Counted from the first letter of the stretch, positions 23,089 through 31,706 are shown. The stretch: 34,755 bases of DNA from an uncultured Clostridia bacterium (GCA_944367955.1 CALVWU010000009.1:1-34755), one strand, 5' to 3'. A program made the numbers and translations. Notes: generated from the sequence alone by a model not told the origin.

Positions 23089-23916
23089 TTAGTTGATCCT
23101 CTTCAAGATGTACTTGGAAGAGATGTTCTTCTTCTTTCTCGTCTTATAGCCGAGAGCAGGCTTGCCCCAAGGGGTCATAGGGCCTGCATGACCGACGGGC
23201 GATTTGCCTTCGCCGCCGCCGTGAGGGTGATCGTTGGGGTTCATTACCGAGCCGCGCACGGTGGGCCTTACGCCGAGATAGCGCGTTTTGCCCGCCTTGC
23301 CGAGGGAGATTATCTCGTGTTCGAGATTGCCTACCTGACCGATCGTGGCCTTGCACTTTACGGATACCAGCCTCATTTCGCCGGAGGGCATTCTGAGCGT
23401 TGCGTACGCGCCTTCCTTTGCCATTATCTGGGCGGATATGCCGGCTGCTCTTGCTATCTGCGCGCCGCGGCCGGGTTTAAGCTCGATGGCGTGCACCACG
23501 GTACCTACGGGGATGTCTGCAAGCGCGAGGCAGTTGCCCGCCTTGATGTCGGCCGCGGGGCCGGAGATCACCTTGTCGCCGACCTTTAACCCGACGGGGG
23601 CGAGGATATACCTCTTTTCGCCGTCGGCATAGGCCAAAAGCGCGATGTTGGCCGACCTGTTGGGATCGTACTGGATGGACTTGACCGTTGCGGGAATGCC
23701 GTCCTTGTTGCGCTTGAAGTCTACTATTCTATACTTTATGCGGTTGCCGCCGCCGATGTGGCGAACGGTTATCTTGCCTGTGTTGTTTCTGCCGCCCGTC
23801 TTTCTTTTATCGTGAAGAAGGCTTTTTTCGGGCTTATCCCCGCTGAGCTCGTCATACGCGCTCACCGTCATGAAGCGGCGGGAAGGGGATGTCGGTTTAT
23901 ATCTTTTAACTGCCAT
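23089..23916 (-). CDS. rplB: 50S ribosomal protein L2
   Basis: The 275-residue L2 is close to the peptidyl transferase centre and required for subunit association. It has the RNA-binding region [17 protein letters not shown] and the C-terminal signature [17 protein letters not shown] with the functionally important His. Length normal. Between rplW and rpsS. Confidence 0.98.
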   Translation of the reverse strand: MAVKRYKPTSPSRRFMTVSAYDELSGDKPEKSLLHDKRKTGGRNNTGKITVRHIGGGNRIKYRIVDFKRNKDGIPATVKSIQYDPNRSANIALLAYADGEKRYILAPVGLKVGDKVISGPAADIKAGNCLALADIPVGTVVHAIELKPGRGAQIARAAGISAQIMAKEGAYATLRMPSGEMRLVSVKCKATIGQVGNLEHEIISLGKAGKTRYLGVRPTVRGSVMNPNDHPHGGGEGKSPVGHAGPMTPWGKPALGYKTRKKKNISSKYILKRIN

Positions 23917-23930
23917 TTTTTAACCTCCTG

Positions 23931-24221
23931 TCAGGATAACGAATCGAAGAACTCAATCGTTTTGGAATCAGCTTTAAGCTGAACGACGGCCTTCTTATAG
24001 TCGGGGGTGTAGCCCTCGTTTCTGCCCATTCTTTTGAGCTTGCCTTTGCAGTTTACGGTGTTGACGCTTTTAACGTCTACTTTGAACAGTTTTTCAACGG
24101 CGTCCTTTATCTGCGACTTGTTGGCCGACTTCGCAACGATGAACGTATACTTTTTGTCGGCGATGCCGTCGTATCCCTTTTCGGTGAGAAGGGGCTTTAT
24201 AATGATGTCCTGAGCTAACAT
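23931..24221 (-). CDS. rplW: 50S ribosomal protein L23
   Basis: The 96-residue L23 lies at the tunnel exit and docks trigger factor and SRP. It begins with IIKPLLTEKGYDGIADKKYTFIV and has NKSQIKDAVEKLFKVDVKSVNTVNCKGKLKRMGRN. Its ATG overlaps the rplD stop (TAATG), so translation is coupled. Confidence 0.98.
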   Translation of the reverse strand: MLAQDIIIKPLLTEKGYDGIADKKYTFIVAKSANKSQIKDAVEKLFKVDVKSVNTVNCKGKLKRMGRNEGYTPDYKKAVVQLKADSKTIEFFDSLS

Positions 24222-24847
24222 TATTCTCCGTAGACCTCCTCTATCTTCTTTACGGCCGCCTGAGTTAAAACGACCTTTGCGTTTGCGACAACTTCGTACG
24301 TCGAAATCTGTTCGACGGGCAGAGTGGAGAGCGCGGGGATGTTTCTTGCGGCAACGATAACTTTCGCGTCGTCGTCATCCATTACGAGAACGGCCGACTT
24401 ATCGAGGCCGAGAGCCTTTTGGAAGGCCACCATCTCTTTGGTCTTGCCCTCTTTTACCAAGAACTTATCCACAACGACAAGCTCGCCGTCGGCAACCTTT
24501 TTGGAGAGCGCGGAGATGAGCGCGGCAACCTTGGCCTTTTTGTTCATATCCTTGGAAAAATCCCTGCTCTTGGGTGCGAACACGACGCCGCCCTTTATCC
24601 ACTGGGGTGCGCGGATGGAACCCTGACGGGCATTGCCGGTGCCCTTTTGACGCCAGGGCTTGCGGCCGCCGCCGCGTACTTCGGTACGGGTTAAGGTGGA
24701 CTTGGTGCCCTGTCTTTGATTGGCAAGGCGGGTAACTACCGCCTGGTGAATGAGTTCTTCCCTGTATTCGGCCCCGAAAACCTTTTCTGAAAGCTCCATC
24801 GAGCCGGCCTCGGTGCCGTCCATTTTATATACTTTAATGCTGGGCAT
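24221..24847 (-). CDS. rplD: 50S ribosomal protein L4
   Basis: The 208-residue L4 lines the tunnel; in E. coli it also represses the S10 operon through the leader. The extended loop at about 57-85 (RGGGRKPWRQKGTGNARQ and IRAPQW) is canonical, as is the C-terminal fold. Given the structured leader ahead of rpsJ here, autogenous control is conceivable, but the leader does not resemble the E. coli one by eye. Confidence 0.98.
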   Translation of the reverse strand: MPSIKVYKMDGTEAGSMELSEKVFGAEYREELIHQAVVTRLANQRQGTKSTLTRTEVRGGGRKPWRQKGTGNARQGSIRAPQWIKGGVVFAPKSRDFSKDMNKKAKVAALISALSKKVADGELVVVDKFLVKEGKTKEMVAFQKALGLDKSAVLVMDDDDAKVIVAARNIPALSTLPVEQISTYEVVANAKVVLTQAAVKKIEEVYGE

Positions 24848-24861
24848 TTTTTAAGTCCTCC

Positions 24862-25491
24862 TTATTTAACGGTATCGTTGATGGTAACGACGCTGCCGTC
24901 GGGTCCGGGAACGGAACCCTTGATGAGTATGCAGTTTCTTTCCGCGTCCACTCTTACCACTTCAAGATTTTGAATGGTTACGTTTTCGTGACCGTACTGA
25001 CCTGCAAGACGCTTGTTCTTGAATACCCTCGAAGGCGAGCTGTTCGCACCCATGGAACCGGGTTCCCTGTGCACGGGGCCTACGCCGTGGGTTTCCTTTA
25101 AGCGGTGCTGATTCCATCTTTTGATTACGCCGCTGTAACCGTGGCCCTTGGTTACGCCGTGAACGTCTACCTTGTCGCCGGCCGAGAACACGTCGACCTT
25201 GACTTCGTTGCCCACGGCATAGGAAGAAAGGTCGCTAAGCCTGAATTCCTTTAATACCTTGCAGGGCTCTACGCCGGCCTTTTTGAACTGGCCGAGCTGG
25301 GGTTTGGTCAAAGCCTTTTCGCTCGTCTTGTCAAAACCGAGCTTTAAAGCGGCATAGCCGTCTTTTTCAACAGTTTTGATTTGGACGACGGGGCAGGGGC
25401 CTGCCTCGATGACGGTTACGGGTATTACCTTGCCGTCTGCCGTAAACACCTGCGTCATGCCGGCTTTACGGCCGATGATTGCTTTAATCAT
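24862..25491 (-). CDS. rplC: 50S ribosomal protein L3
   Basis: The 209-residue L3 is an early 50S assembly protein whose tip reaches the peptidyl transferase centre. Signature segments are [26 protein letters not shown], and [34 protein letters not shown]. Preceded by GGAGGAT. It is separated from rpsJ by an unusually long 177-nt spacer. Confidence 0.98.
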   Translation of the reverse strand: MIKAIIGRKAGMTQVFTADGKVIPVTVIEAGPCPVVQIKTVEKDGYAALKLGFDKTSEKALTKPQLGQFKKAGVEPCKVLKEFRLSDLSSYAVGNEVKVDVFSAGDKVDVHGVTKGHGYSGVIKRWNQHRLKETHGVGPVHREPGSMGANSSPSRVFKNKRLAGQYGHENVTIQNLEVVRVDAERNCILIKGSVPGPDGSVVTINDTVK

Positions 25492-25668
25492 AATGTTAAA
25501 GATCCTCCGATTTATTTTTTACCGTTGATACCGCAAAAGGACATTGCGCCGCTTTACTATATTATATATAGGCGGGAGCGGAAAGAATTTTGCGCCGAAA
25601 GCGCGATCTTTTCCGCTTCGCGGCAAAGCGTCGGTGCCGTTTCGTAGAGTATCGTGGTTATTTACAAG
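25492..25668 (-). other. long spacer between rpsJ and rplC
   Basis: 177 nt with no gene. The transcript can fold two small hairpins (CCGCG-aa-CGG type near 25613-25623 and GCGC-tttc-GCGC type near 25591-25603), and AGCGGAAA near 25612-25619 can instead pair with TTTCCGCT near 25574-25581. A TATAAT at 25566..25561 has no good -35 partner. Confidence 0.5.
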
Positions 25669-25968
25669 TTAAAGTTTGATTTTGATGTCGACGCCGGCGG
25701 GAAGGCGCACGGTATCCAAAAGCTTTGCGTTGGGGGTGTAGATGTCGATTATCCTCTTATAGGTGCGCTGTTCGAACTGTTCGCGGCTGTCCTTGTCCTT
25801 GTGGGGGCTCCTGAGTATGGTGATTATCTCGCGCTCGGTGGGAAGGGGAATGGGGCCGGAAATTTTGGCACCGCTCTTCTTCATCGTTTCAACTATCCTC
25901 GACGCCGCAAGGTCAACGAGTTCGTGATCGTAAGCTACAAGTTTGATTCTGATTTTTTGTCCTGCCAT
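25669..25968 (-). CDS. rpsJ: 30S ribosomal protein S10 (NusE)
   Basis: The 99-residue S10 lies in the 30S head and doubles as NusE in transcription antitermination with NusB. It begins with [14 protein letters not shown], has [41 protein letters not shown] and the C-terminal [17 protein letters not shown]. It is first in the operon; AGGAGT precedes the ATG and a 236-nt structured leader lies upstream. Confidence 0.98.
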   Translation of the reverse strand: MAGQKIRIKLVAYDHELVDLAASRIVETMKKSGAKISGPIPLPTEREIITILRSPHKDKDSREQFEQRTYKRIIDIYTPNAKLLDTVRLPAGVDIKIKL

Positions 25969-26044
25969 GTTTAACTCCTTTTTATACTAACAAAAATTCA
26001 TTGCGTCGTGTCAACTTATCCGTGTGTATCGCGCTTTTAACATC

Positions 26045-26066
26045 AAAAAACGCCATTTTAATGGCG
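26045..26066 (-). terminator. intrinsic terminator (attenuator) in the S10 operon leader
   Basis: Hairpin 26051-26066 (CGCCATT...AATGGCG) followed leftward by TTTTTT (26050..26045). It lies between the operon promoter and rpsJ, about 75 nt before the start codon, so it can only act as an attenuator. Confidence 0.8.
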
Positions 26067-26204
26067 CAAAAGAGCAAAGCCACGGTTAGTCGCAGGGGTC
26101 AAGGCCCCTACATTTGTCAGCGTAAATTATCTTTTCCCCGCAGCTTTAAGGGGAATTTAAAGTAACTTTACGCCTCATCCCTATACGCACGTTCTTCAAC
26201 ACGC
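26067..26204 (-). ncRNA. structured leader RNA of the S10 operon
   Basis: From the predicted start (about 26204) the transcript forms (1) a stem closed by GCGTAAA/TTTACGC (26173..26167 with 26126..26120) enclosing TTCCCC/GGGGAA (26155..26150 with 26139..26134), (2) a GUAGGGG/CCCCUGC hairpin (26111..26105 with 26098..26092) and then (3) the terminator at 26051-26066. Such a layout suggests regulated attenuation of ribosomal-protein synthesis. I do not recognise it as a named family. Confidence 0.6.
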
Positions 26205-26210
26205 CTGACT

Positions 26211-26239
26211 ATTATATAATATCGCACCCGCCGTGTCAA
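26211..26239 (-). promoter_or_regulatory. main promoter of the ribosomal-protein operon
   Basis: -35 TTGACA (26239..26234), 17-nt spacer, -10 TATAAT (26216..26211): perfect consensus. Upstream on the coding strand are several A-tracts spaced about one helical turn apart (26241-26290), which look like an UP element. Positions 26291-26593 are AT-rich and hold no gene. Confidence 0.93.
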
Positions 26240-26593
26240 CTGATTTTTGCAGGCTTTTTTGGGATTTTTTTAATCTTTTTGCCCGTTTTTAACCCGATTT
26301 AAGCCGATTTCGCACCGATTTTTTAAAACTTCGCCGTTTTAGTGCAAGCGCACGGCGCACACCACAACATATTGACTTTTTATGCCCTTTTTATACCGCC
26401 CCTCCCCCTCTTTTTCGGCTTAAAAAATTATTAAAAATATATATTAAATTTTCTTATATATTTTTAAAAATGTTATATAGCAGGATTTTTGCACATTATT
26501 TTCACGATACGACGTAATATTTTAACAAAATAGTTAAACATATCTTTTATTGTAACAACGCGACCCGCCACCGTCAGCGCGTCGGCAAGAGGC

Positions 26594-26622
26594 TTTACAT
26601 ATGCGGACGAACGTGGTATAAT
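26594..26622 (+). promoter_or_regulatory. promoter of dGTPase-like gene (leaderless)
   Basis: -35 TTTACA (26594-26599), 17-nt spacer, -10 TATAAT (26617-26622), then only 6 nt to the ATG at 26629. The expected first transcribed base is the A of the start codon. Confidence 0.85.
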
Positions 26623-26628
26623 TCAGAC

Positions 26629-27867
26629 ATGGAAAGAAATCTGTTTAACAAGGTTGCCGCGCTGCCCGGCAACGCGAATTACGACGCCCTGTGCGAAAGG
26701 CCCGCCGCGCTGTACGGCCGCGGCGACGAAATACGCTCGCCCTTTGCCCGCGACTACACCCGCATACTGCACTGCGCGGCGTTCAGGCGGCTTAAACACA
26801 AGACGCAGGTATTTTTTAACGCCGACAACGACCATGTGTGCACGCGGCTGGAACATGTGGCGCATGTGGAGTCGGTGGCGAATACGATAGCCAAATTTTT
26901 GGGGCTGAACGACGAACTAACCAAGGCGGTGGCGTTCGGGCACGATCTGGGCCATGCGCCGTTCGGACATTTCGGCGAAAGGGTGCTTGACGAGCTAAGC
27001 CGAAGATACGGCTGCGGCGCATTCTGGCACGAACGAGGCGGCCTAAGGCTGGCGGACAAGCTTGAACTGCTTGAAGACGACAATGGCGGTTACGTCAACC
27101 TTAACCTTACATATGCGGTGCGCGACGGCATAGTAGCGCACTGCGGCGAGGTTGACCAGAACGGCATAAAGCCGAGGCGGGAACTTTTTGACCTTGAACG
27201 GGCCTTTACCTCCGCGGGGGAACACCAGCCCGCCACATGGGAAGGGTGCGTGGTGAAAATATCGGACAAGATAGCCTATATAGGGCGGGACATAGAGGAC
27301 GCACTCGCGCTCAACTTTTTAAACGCCGACCAGCGGGCCGAGCTTGAAAAAATGGCCGAACGCCGGGGCGCGCTGAACACCACCGTGATAATCCACGGAT
27401 TGATTTCGGACATATGCAAAAACAGCTCGCCGGACGAAGGAATAAAACTTTCGGCCGAGGCGTTCGATAAATTGAACGAGATAAAGAGATTCAACTACAA
27501 AAACATATACGCAAACCCCAAGTTTGCGGCTTACCAAGACTACGCGCGGCTGGCCCTTAACACGCTGTTCGACTTTATTTTAGAGCTGTTGGACGGGGAA
27601 TATCCCGTGGCAAACGTGGTTGAGGCGCGCAGGCACTATCCCCTTTTGTGCGGTTCGCTTGCGGAATTTTTGGCAAGGCTGTGCAGTGCAGACGCTCTGC
27701 CCGCAGGCGAACTTAAAAGCCTTTCCTCTCGCTGCAAAAACGCCAAAATTTATGCGGATCTGCATTCGGAACGCACCAAGGCGCAGGCCGCGATAGACTT
27801 TATTTCGGGCATGACGGATAAATTTGCGGTAAAAGTTTACGGCGAACTGCTCAACTACGGCGCGTAA
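26629..27867 (+). CDS. dgt: dGTP triphosphohydrolase-like HD hydrolase
   Basis: The 412-residue HD-domain protein resembles deoxyguanosine triphosphate triphosphohydrolase, which splits dNTP into nucleoside and triphosphate. The metal site is visible: His76 (CTRLEHVAHV), His105-Asp106 (AFGHDLGHAPFGHFGE) and a later Asp in VKISDKIAYIGRDIEDA (about residues 208-224). The N-terminal RSPFARDYTRILHCAAFRRLKHKTQVF is the family hallmark. The middle and C-terminal helices are typical. There is no Shine-Dalgarno sequence, and the -10 is six bases before the ATG, so translation is probably leaderless. It is divergent from the ribosomal operon. Substrate range is not certain from sequence. Confidence 0.92.
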   Translation: MERNLFNKVAALPGNANYDALCERPAALYGRGDEIRSPFARDYTRILHCAAFRRLKHKTQVFFNADNDHVCTRLEHVAHVESVANTIAKFLGLNDELTKAVAFGHDLGHAPFGHFGERVLDELSRRYGCGAFWHERGGLRLADKLELLEDDNGGYVNLNLTYAVRDGIVAHCGEVDQNGIKPRRELFDLERAFTSAGEHQPATWEGCVVKISDKIAYIGRDIEDALALNFLNADQRAELEKMAERRGALNTTVIIHGLISDICKNSSPDEGIKLSAEAFDKLNEIKRFNYKNIYANPKFAAYQDYARLALNTLFDFILELLDGEYPVANVVEARRHYPLLCGSLAEFLARLCSADALPAGELKSLSSRCKNAKIYADLHSERTKAQAAIDFISGMTDKFAVKVYGELLNYGA

Positions 27868-27903
27868 CGACAAAATGCGCGCCGCGACAATTAAAAAATA
27901 CAC

Positions 27904-27932
27904 TTGACAACGGCGGCGTTTACTCTTATAAT
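27904..27932 (+). promoter_or_regulatory. consensus promoter of DUF2188 gene
   Basis: -35 TTGACA (27904-27909), 17-nt spacer, -10 TATAAT (27927-27932). The leader carries two very small hairpins, CCC-gaaa-GGG (27942-27951) and TGTCC-gcag-GGACA (27958-27971). Confidence 0.9.
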
Positions 27933-28001
27933 TTAAGTGTACCCGAAAGGGCGCGTCTGTCCGCAGGGACAAATTAAACGCAATATATTGAGAGGTGAAC
28001 C

Positions 28002-28538
28002 ATGAATTTACTTGCAGCATTACCCGAATGGTTTACAAGTTGGGGATGGATCGCGATAGTGGCCGCGCTGGCAGTTATAGCCGTGATAGTTATAGTGCTT
28101 ATAGTGCTTGCCAAAAAACGCGGAAAGACCGCGCCCGCCGAAAGCGAAGCGGATGCGGCCGTTGAAGAGTACCCCGACGACGGAGCCATTGTAGACGAAG
28201 GCAAAGACGACGGCACCGACGCCGAAGTCACCGAACCCGAAGACGAGCCGGAGAACGCGGCCGAAGAGGAAACAGCGGCACCCGCTACCGCCGAAGCCCG
28301 CCCCGCAGCCGACAAAAAAGCCGCGGGCAACAAAACCTATCACATCTCCAAGCGCAGGGACGAAAACAGGTGGCAGGTTAAAATAGCCGGCGGCGCAAAG
28401 GCCATAAAGCTGTTCAATACGCAGTACGAAGCCATCGACTTCGCCAAAAAACTGGCCGAAAACCAGGAAGCCAAGATAGTCATCCACAAGGAGGACGGCA
28501 CTTTCCGCCGCCTTACATACCACAAAAAGAAGCAATAA
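28002..28538 (+). CDS. membrane-anchored DUF2188 protein
   Basis: The 178-residue protein has one N-terminal membrane helix (about 14-37) followed by KKRGK, giving an N-out, C-in topology. A long acidic Ala/Glu/Asp linker (45-100) leads to a C-terminal DUF2188 domain (about 112-175: KTYHISKRRDENRWQVKI, GGAKAIKLFNTQYEAIDFAKKLAENQEAKIVIHKEDGTFRR). DUF2188 is a small domain of unknown function, usually found alone; here it is tethered to the membrane. AGGTG precedes the ATG. The domain is basic while the linker is acidic, so an internal interaction is possible. A terminator follows. Confidence 0.85.
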   Translation: MNLLAALPEWFTSWGWIAIVAALAVIAVIVIVLIVLAKKRGKTAPAESEADAAVEEYPDDGAIVDEGKDDGTDAEVTEPEDEPENAAEEETAAPATAEARPAADKKAAGNKTYHISKRRDENRWQVKIAGGAKAIKLFNTQYEAIDFAKKLAENQEAKIVIHKEDGTFRRLTYHKKKQ

Positions 28539-28556
28539 TCCATAAACGCAACGAAC

Positions 28557-28591
28557 GGGGCGGCCGCACAAAGCGGCCGCCCCTCATTTTT
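28557..28591 (+). terminator. terminator of DUF2188 gene
   Basis: Perfect 11-bp stem 28557-28567 / 28573-28583 followed by TCATTTTT. It contains GCGGCCGC like the hairpins at 3556 and 8119. Confidence 0.8.
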
Positions 28592-28618
28592 GCCGACGGC
28601 AAACATTGAAATATGAAT

Positions 28619-30553
28619 TTACAGCGATATGTCTTTAAGCGCGGGGTACAGGCGTTTAAACACGCCGTACTTTTTTTCGTATGTCGCGGCGCGCGCGGGA
28701 TTCGGCGCGCACGTTTCGCCGTATTTTACAACGCTTTGGCAGGCCGAACGAACGGACGCATATTCCCCGCAGCCGGTCATGGCGAGTATCGCCCCGCCGT
28801 AAGCCGGCCCCTGAACGTTAGCGCAGACGGTGACGGGTAAATTTAAAACGTCGGCCAGAATGCGCCGCCACAGCGCGCTCTTTGCCCCGCCGCCGCACAC
28901 GGTGGCCTTTGCGGGACGAACCCCGTTCGCACCCGCGACTTCTATGCATTCGCGCAGCGCGAACGCCACGCCCTCCATTACCGCCCTTGACATATCGGCG
29001 CGCGTCGTGGTTGACGAAAGACCTATGAACGCGCCCCTTGCGTTTACGTCGTTGTGCGGACTGCGCTCGCCCGAAAGATAGGGCAGAAAATACAGCCCGT
29101 CCGCCGCGGCCTCCGCCGCGGCGCGCTCGTCGCCCGAATAATCGCGCGTTCCCGCAATGTTTTCTTCCCACCACTTTTCGGCGGCTTCGACGGACTCGTC
29201 GCTCTTGCCCGCGGAAACGGAATTTTCGGTGAGCACCTTGGTTTCGGCGTCATACGAAAGGTTGCCGTTTACGATTTCGGTGTACACGGTTTCGTAGTAC
29301 TTGTAGCCGAGGTAGATGCCCTCTTCGTAGTCAACGCCGTGATAGCCTTCGCCGTCATACGAAGTGTAGGTATTGCCGCCGTAGACGGGGATCTTTTCGC
29401 CGTTTTGATCGAGCTTATACCAAACTTCGCCCTCTTTTACATACTTGTTGCCGTCCTTGTCGGTGCCCTTTGAAGGATCCTGGCCGTCGGGCGTAACTTC
29501 CACGCCGTCCGCCGCAGTTTCATAACCTTTGATAACGCGGTCTTGCGAGCTGCCGACAAGCGCGCCGTTTTCGCGCCTGTACGCGTTGGAACCCGCGCCG
29601 TTGCCCACGGTGGCGTCGCCCGTCTGGTTGTTTGAGCCGAAGTTGTACCATGTGGGGTCGGTGGTGAAGTCGGTCATCCATTCGTCCACAAGGCTGCCCG
29701 AAGGACTGAGGCCCGTGAGGATGTCGGTTACGCCGGCAAGCCCGCCCACACCGGGACGGCCGATGTGCAGGATCACGCTTATCTTGTCGTTGTTTTCAAG
29801 GTCTTCCAGCTCCATTGCGTTGGAAGTATTGGTGATTACGATTACTTTGTCGAAGCGGGAGGTTACATATTCGATGAGGGCCTCCTCTTCGTCGGTGAGC
29901 ATAAGATAATGCTTGTAGGTATTGCCCTCATCGTCGGTGTAAAGGGCAAGGTGGTCGTCGTCCTCGTCCACGGTCTGATCCGTAACGCGCGAAGCGTCGC
30001 TGCCTTCGCCGCCCTTGCGGGAAAGAACGATGAACGCCGCGTCGTTATACAGCTTTGTAGAGCTGTCTACCGTGCCGGGGAAGTCGGTTACTTCCGCGCC
30101 GATGGACGAAGTGTCGTTTGCGTAGAAGCTCTTTAAAGTGGGATTCACCTTAAATCCCGCATGCTCCAATGCCGCGGCGAGAGTTTCGTCGCTGCTCGTG
30201 CTGCCGCTGCTGAATGCGCCCGCGCTGTCCGACGCGCCGACAAGATTGTCGCTTGTAACGCCGAATACGCTTACCCATTCGCTGCCGCTCATGGGAAGAG
30301 CTTCGTTGCTGTTTTTAAGAAGCGACGCGCCCTCGCCCACTATCTGTCTTGTCAGATCTTCGGCTGCCTTTTTGGCGTCTTCCATGCTGTTGTAGTCGGT
30401 ATAATACTTTGTTAAGCTGCTTGCGGTTGCCGCGTCGTCGCCTGCGGCCGAAGCAAATACCGTACCGGCAAACACACTGGTACCCATCGCCAGAGCCACG
30501 GCCACGGCGGAAAGGGACTTAACAGCTTTTTTGCCTGTTTTGAATTTTTGCAT
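28619..30553 (-). pseudogene. in-frame GH3 glycosidase / xylulokinase chimera
   Basis: The reading frame is 644 residues from the ATG at 30553, which follows AAGGAGGGTG. After a signal peptide (KKAVKSLSAVAVALAMGTSVFAGTVFASA), residues up to about 445 match the C-terminal domain of a secreted GH3 beta-glucosidase-like enzyme (LTRQIVGEGASLLKN, VSVFG, DEEEALIEYV, HIGRPGVGGLAGVTDILTG, VDYEEGIYLGYKYYET). From about residue 455 (near 29190-29225) to the end it is the C-terminal half of xylulokinase (WWEENIAGT, GLYFLPYLSGERSPHND, VCGGGAKSALWRRILADV, GPAYGGAILA). The GH3 part lacks the barrel with the nucleophile, and the kinase part lacks its N-terminal sugar-binding half, so neither activity should survive. 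It is either a deletion fusion or an assembly join. Domain positions count from the ATG at 30553. Confidence 0.8.
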
Positions 30554-30616
30554 CACACCCTCCTTATTAGGATATATTTTGTTTGCCACTTTCATTGTCT
30601 GTGGCTTTACAACAGC

Positions 30617-30645
30617 ATGCTATCACCAAAATTTTGTGTTTGCAA
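30617..30645 (-). promoter_or_regulatory. probable promoter of the GH3 reading frame
   Basis: -35-like TTGCAA (30645..30640), 17-nt spacer, -10-like TAGCAT (30622..30617). It overlaps the palindrome at 30634-30650. Confidence 0.45.
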
Positions 30646-30650
30646 CACAA
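30634..30650. promoter_or_regulatory. palindromic operator candidate upstream of GH3 frame
   Basis: Perfect inverted repeat TTGTGTT-tgc-AACACAA covering the -35. The size and central TTTGCAA resemble sites bound by LacI-type sugar repressors, but no regulator gene is in the window. The rest of 30651-30860 is AT-rich with no gene. Confidence 0.45.
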
Positions 30651-30854
30651 CTCGTTCAACGCGCACAATTCGGCCGCCGAACGGCATGCACACGACACAA
30701 AATGCACAATTTGAGGCACGAACGGTAATATATCGGCAAATAATTGCCATAAACAACTAATTTTTACGCAAAATAAAGGCCACATTCGGCAGGGCGCGCG
30801 GCATGAGCAATACGCAATGCCATATTATATATAATATATTGCATATCCTGCACG

Positions 30855-30898
30855 AAAAAGATTGCCCGCCGCCGCGGAGAACCGCGGCGGCGGGCAAT
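30855..30898 (-). terminator. terminator of the flavodoxin-CMD operon
   Basis: Perfect 17-bp stem 30861-30877 / 30882-30898 followed leftward by CTTTTTC. It lies 43 nt after the stop at 30941. Confidence 0.85.
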
Positions 30899-30940
30899 CG
30901 AGATTTAAATTTCAGGTAAGGAATCGGCACCTCGCGCATT

Positions 30941-31696
30941 TTATTGCGCAAGCAAGTCCTTTGCGCAGTTGAGCGCGTTGAAAAGGCGGGGAAAACCGGT
31001 ATACGGCATTGCGTGCACGAGCGCGCAGACGACCTCTTCCTTAGTGCTGCCCGTTTTCAGCGCGCCTTCGACGTGCGAGCGCACCTGCACTTCCGCTCCG
31101 CCCGTCGCCGCCAGCATGACGACGGCGAGAAGTTCGCGCGTCTTTGCGTCCAACCCCCTGCGCGTCATGAAGTCCGAAAAGCACAGCTCGGTCAAAAAGC
31201 GCGGCACCGCTTCGGCAAATTCCGCGGGCAGCCATGCGTAGCGGTCTTTGATCTCGTCGCCGTACACGGGCCGCTGCAGAGCGAGCCCCCTTTCGAAGCG
31301 GTCGGATTCGGTCACCGCCGCGCAGTCTTCAAGCGGCAGGGTTATGCCCGCCGCCGCAAAAACTTCGTTCATGGCGGCGATGGCGTTAAGCGTTTTGGGA
31401 AAGCCCGCAAACGGCGCGCACTGATACACCGTTTCGCGCACTTCGACGGGGGATATGCCCGAATTAAGGCATGCGCCGACATGCGCTTTAAGCTGCGGCA
31501 AAGTTTGATTTACCGTTAAAACGGTTATGGTAACAAGCTCGCGCATTCTGTCGTCGAGCGAACCGGAATAACTAACTTCGCCGAAGATGAACCGCTGCAA
31601 TATGCGCATGAATTCGGGGTCGGCGCCTTCGTTTTGCACGGGCTCGCCGCCGAACAGTTTTGTAAATTTATCTCTGCAGTTTTTTACCCTGTCCAT
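30941..31696 (-). CDS. carboxymuconolactone decarboxylase family protein (two CMD domains)
   Basis: The 251-residue protein has two tandem CMD/AhpD-like domains (about 28-115 and 155-248). Each has the RELVTITVL / RELLAVVML helix followed by the xxHVxxxLxxG motif (His72, His208) and a PFAGFPKTLNA / PYTGFPRLFNA ending. Neither has the CxxC redox pair of AhpD, so a thiol-peroxidase role is unlikely and a decarboxylase or lyase-like activity is equally unproven. It is 10 nt after the flavodoxin gene, in the same operon; many Clostridia pair these two families. Confidence 0.9.
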   Translation of the reverse strand: MDRVKNCRDKFTKLFGGEPVQNEGADPEFMRILQRFIFGEVSYSGSLDDRMRELVTITVLTVNQTLPQLKAHVGACLNSGISPVEVRETVYQCAPFAGFPKTLNAIAAMNEVFAAAGITLPLEDCAAVTESDRFERGLALQRPVYGDEIKDRYAWLPAEFAEAVPRFLTELCFSDFMTRRGLDAKTRELLAVVMLAATGGAEVQVRSHVEGALKTGSTKEEVVCALVHAMPYTGFPRLFNALNCAKDLLAQ

Positions 31697-31706
31697 ACGC
31701 TCCCCC

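Noticed and set aside
25561..25566. Internal promoter between rpsJ and rplC from a TATAAT
   Set aside because: The -35 position reads AATTCT and no alternative gives an acceptable spacing.
26045..26204. T-box or known small-molecule riboswitch ahead of rpsJ
   Set aside because: No T-box sequence, no specifier loop and no aptamer core I recognise; it is described as an unassigned leader instead.
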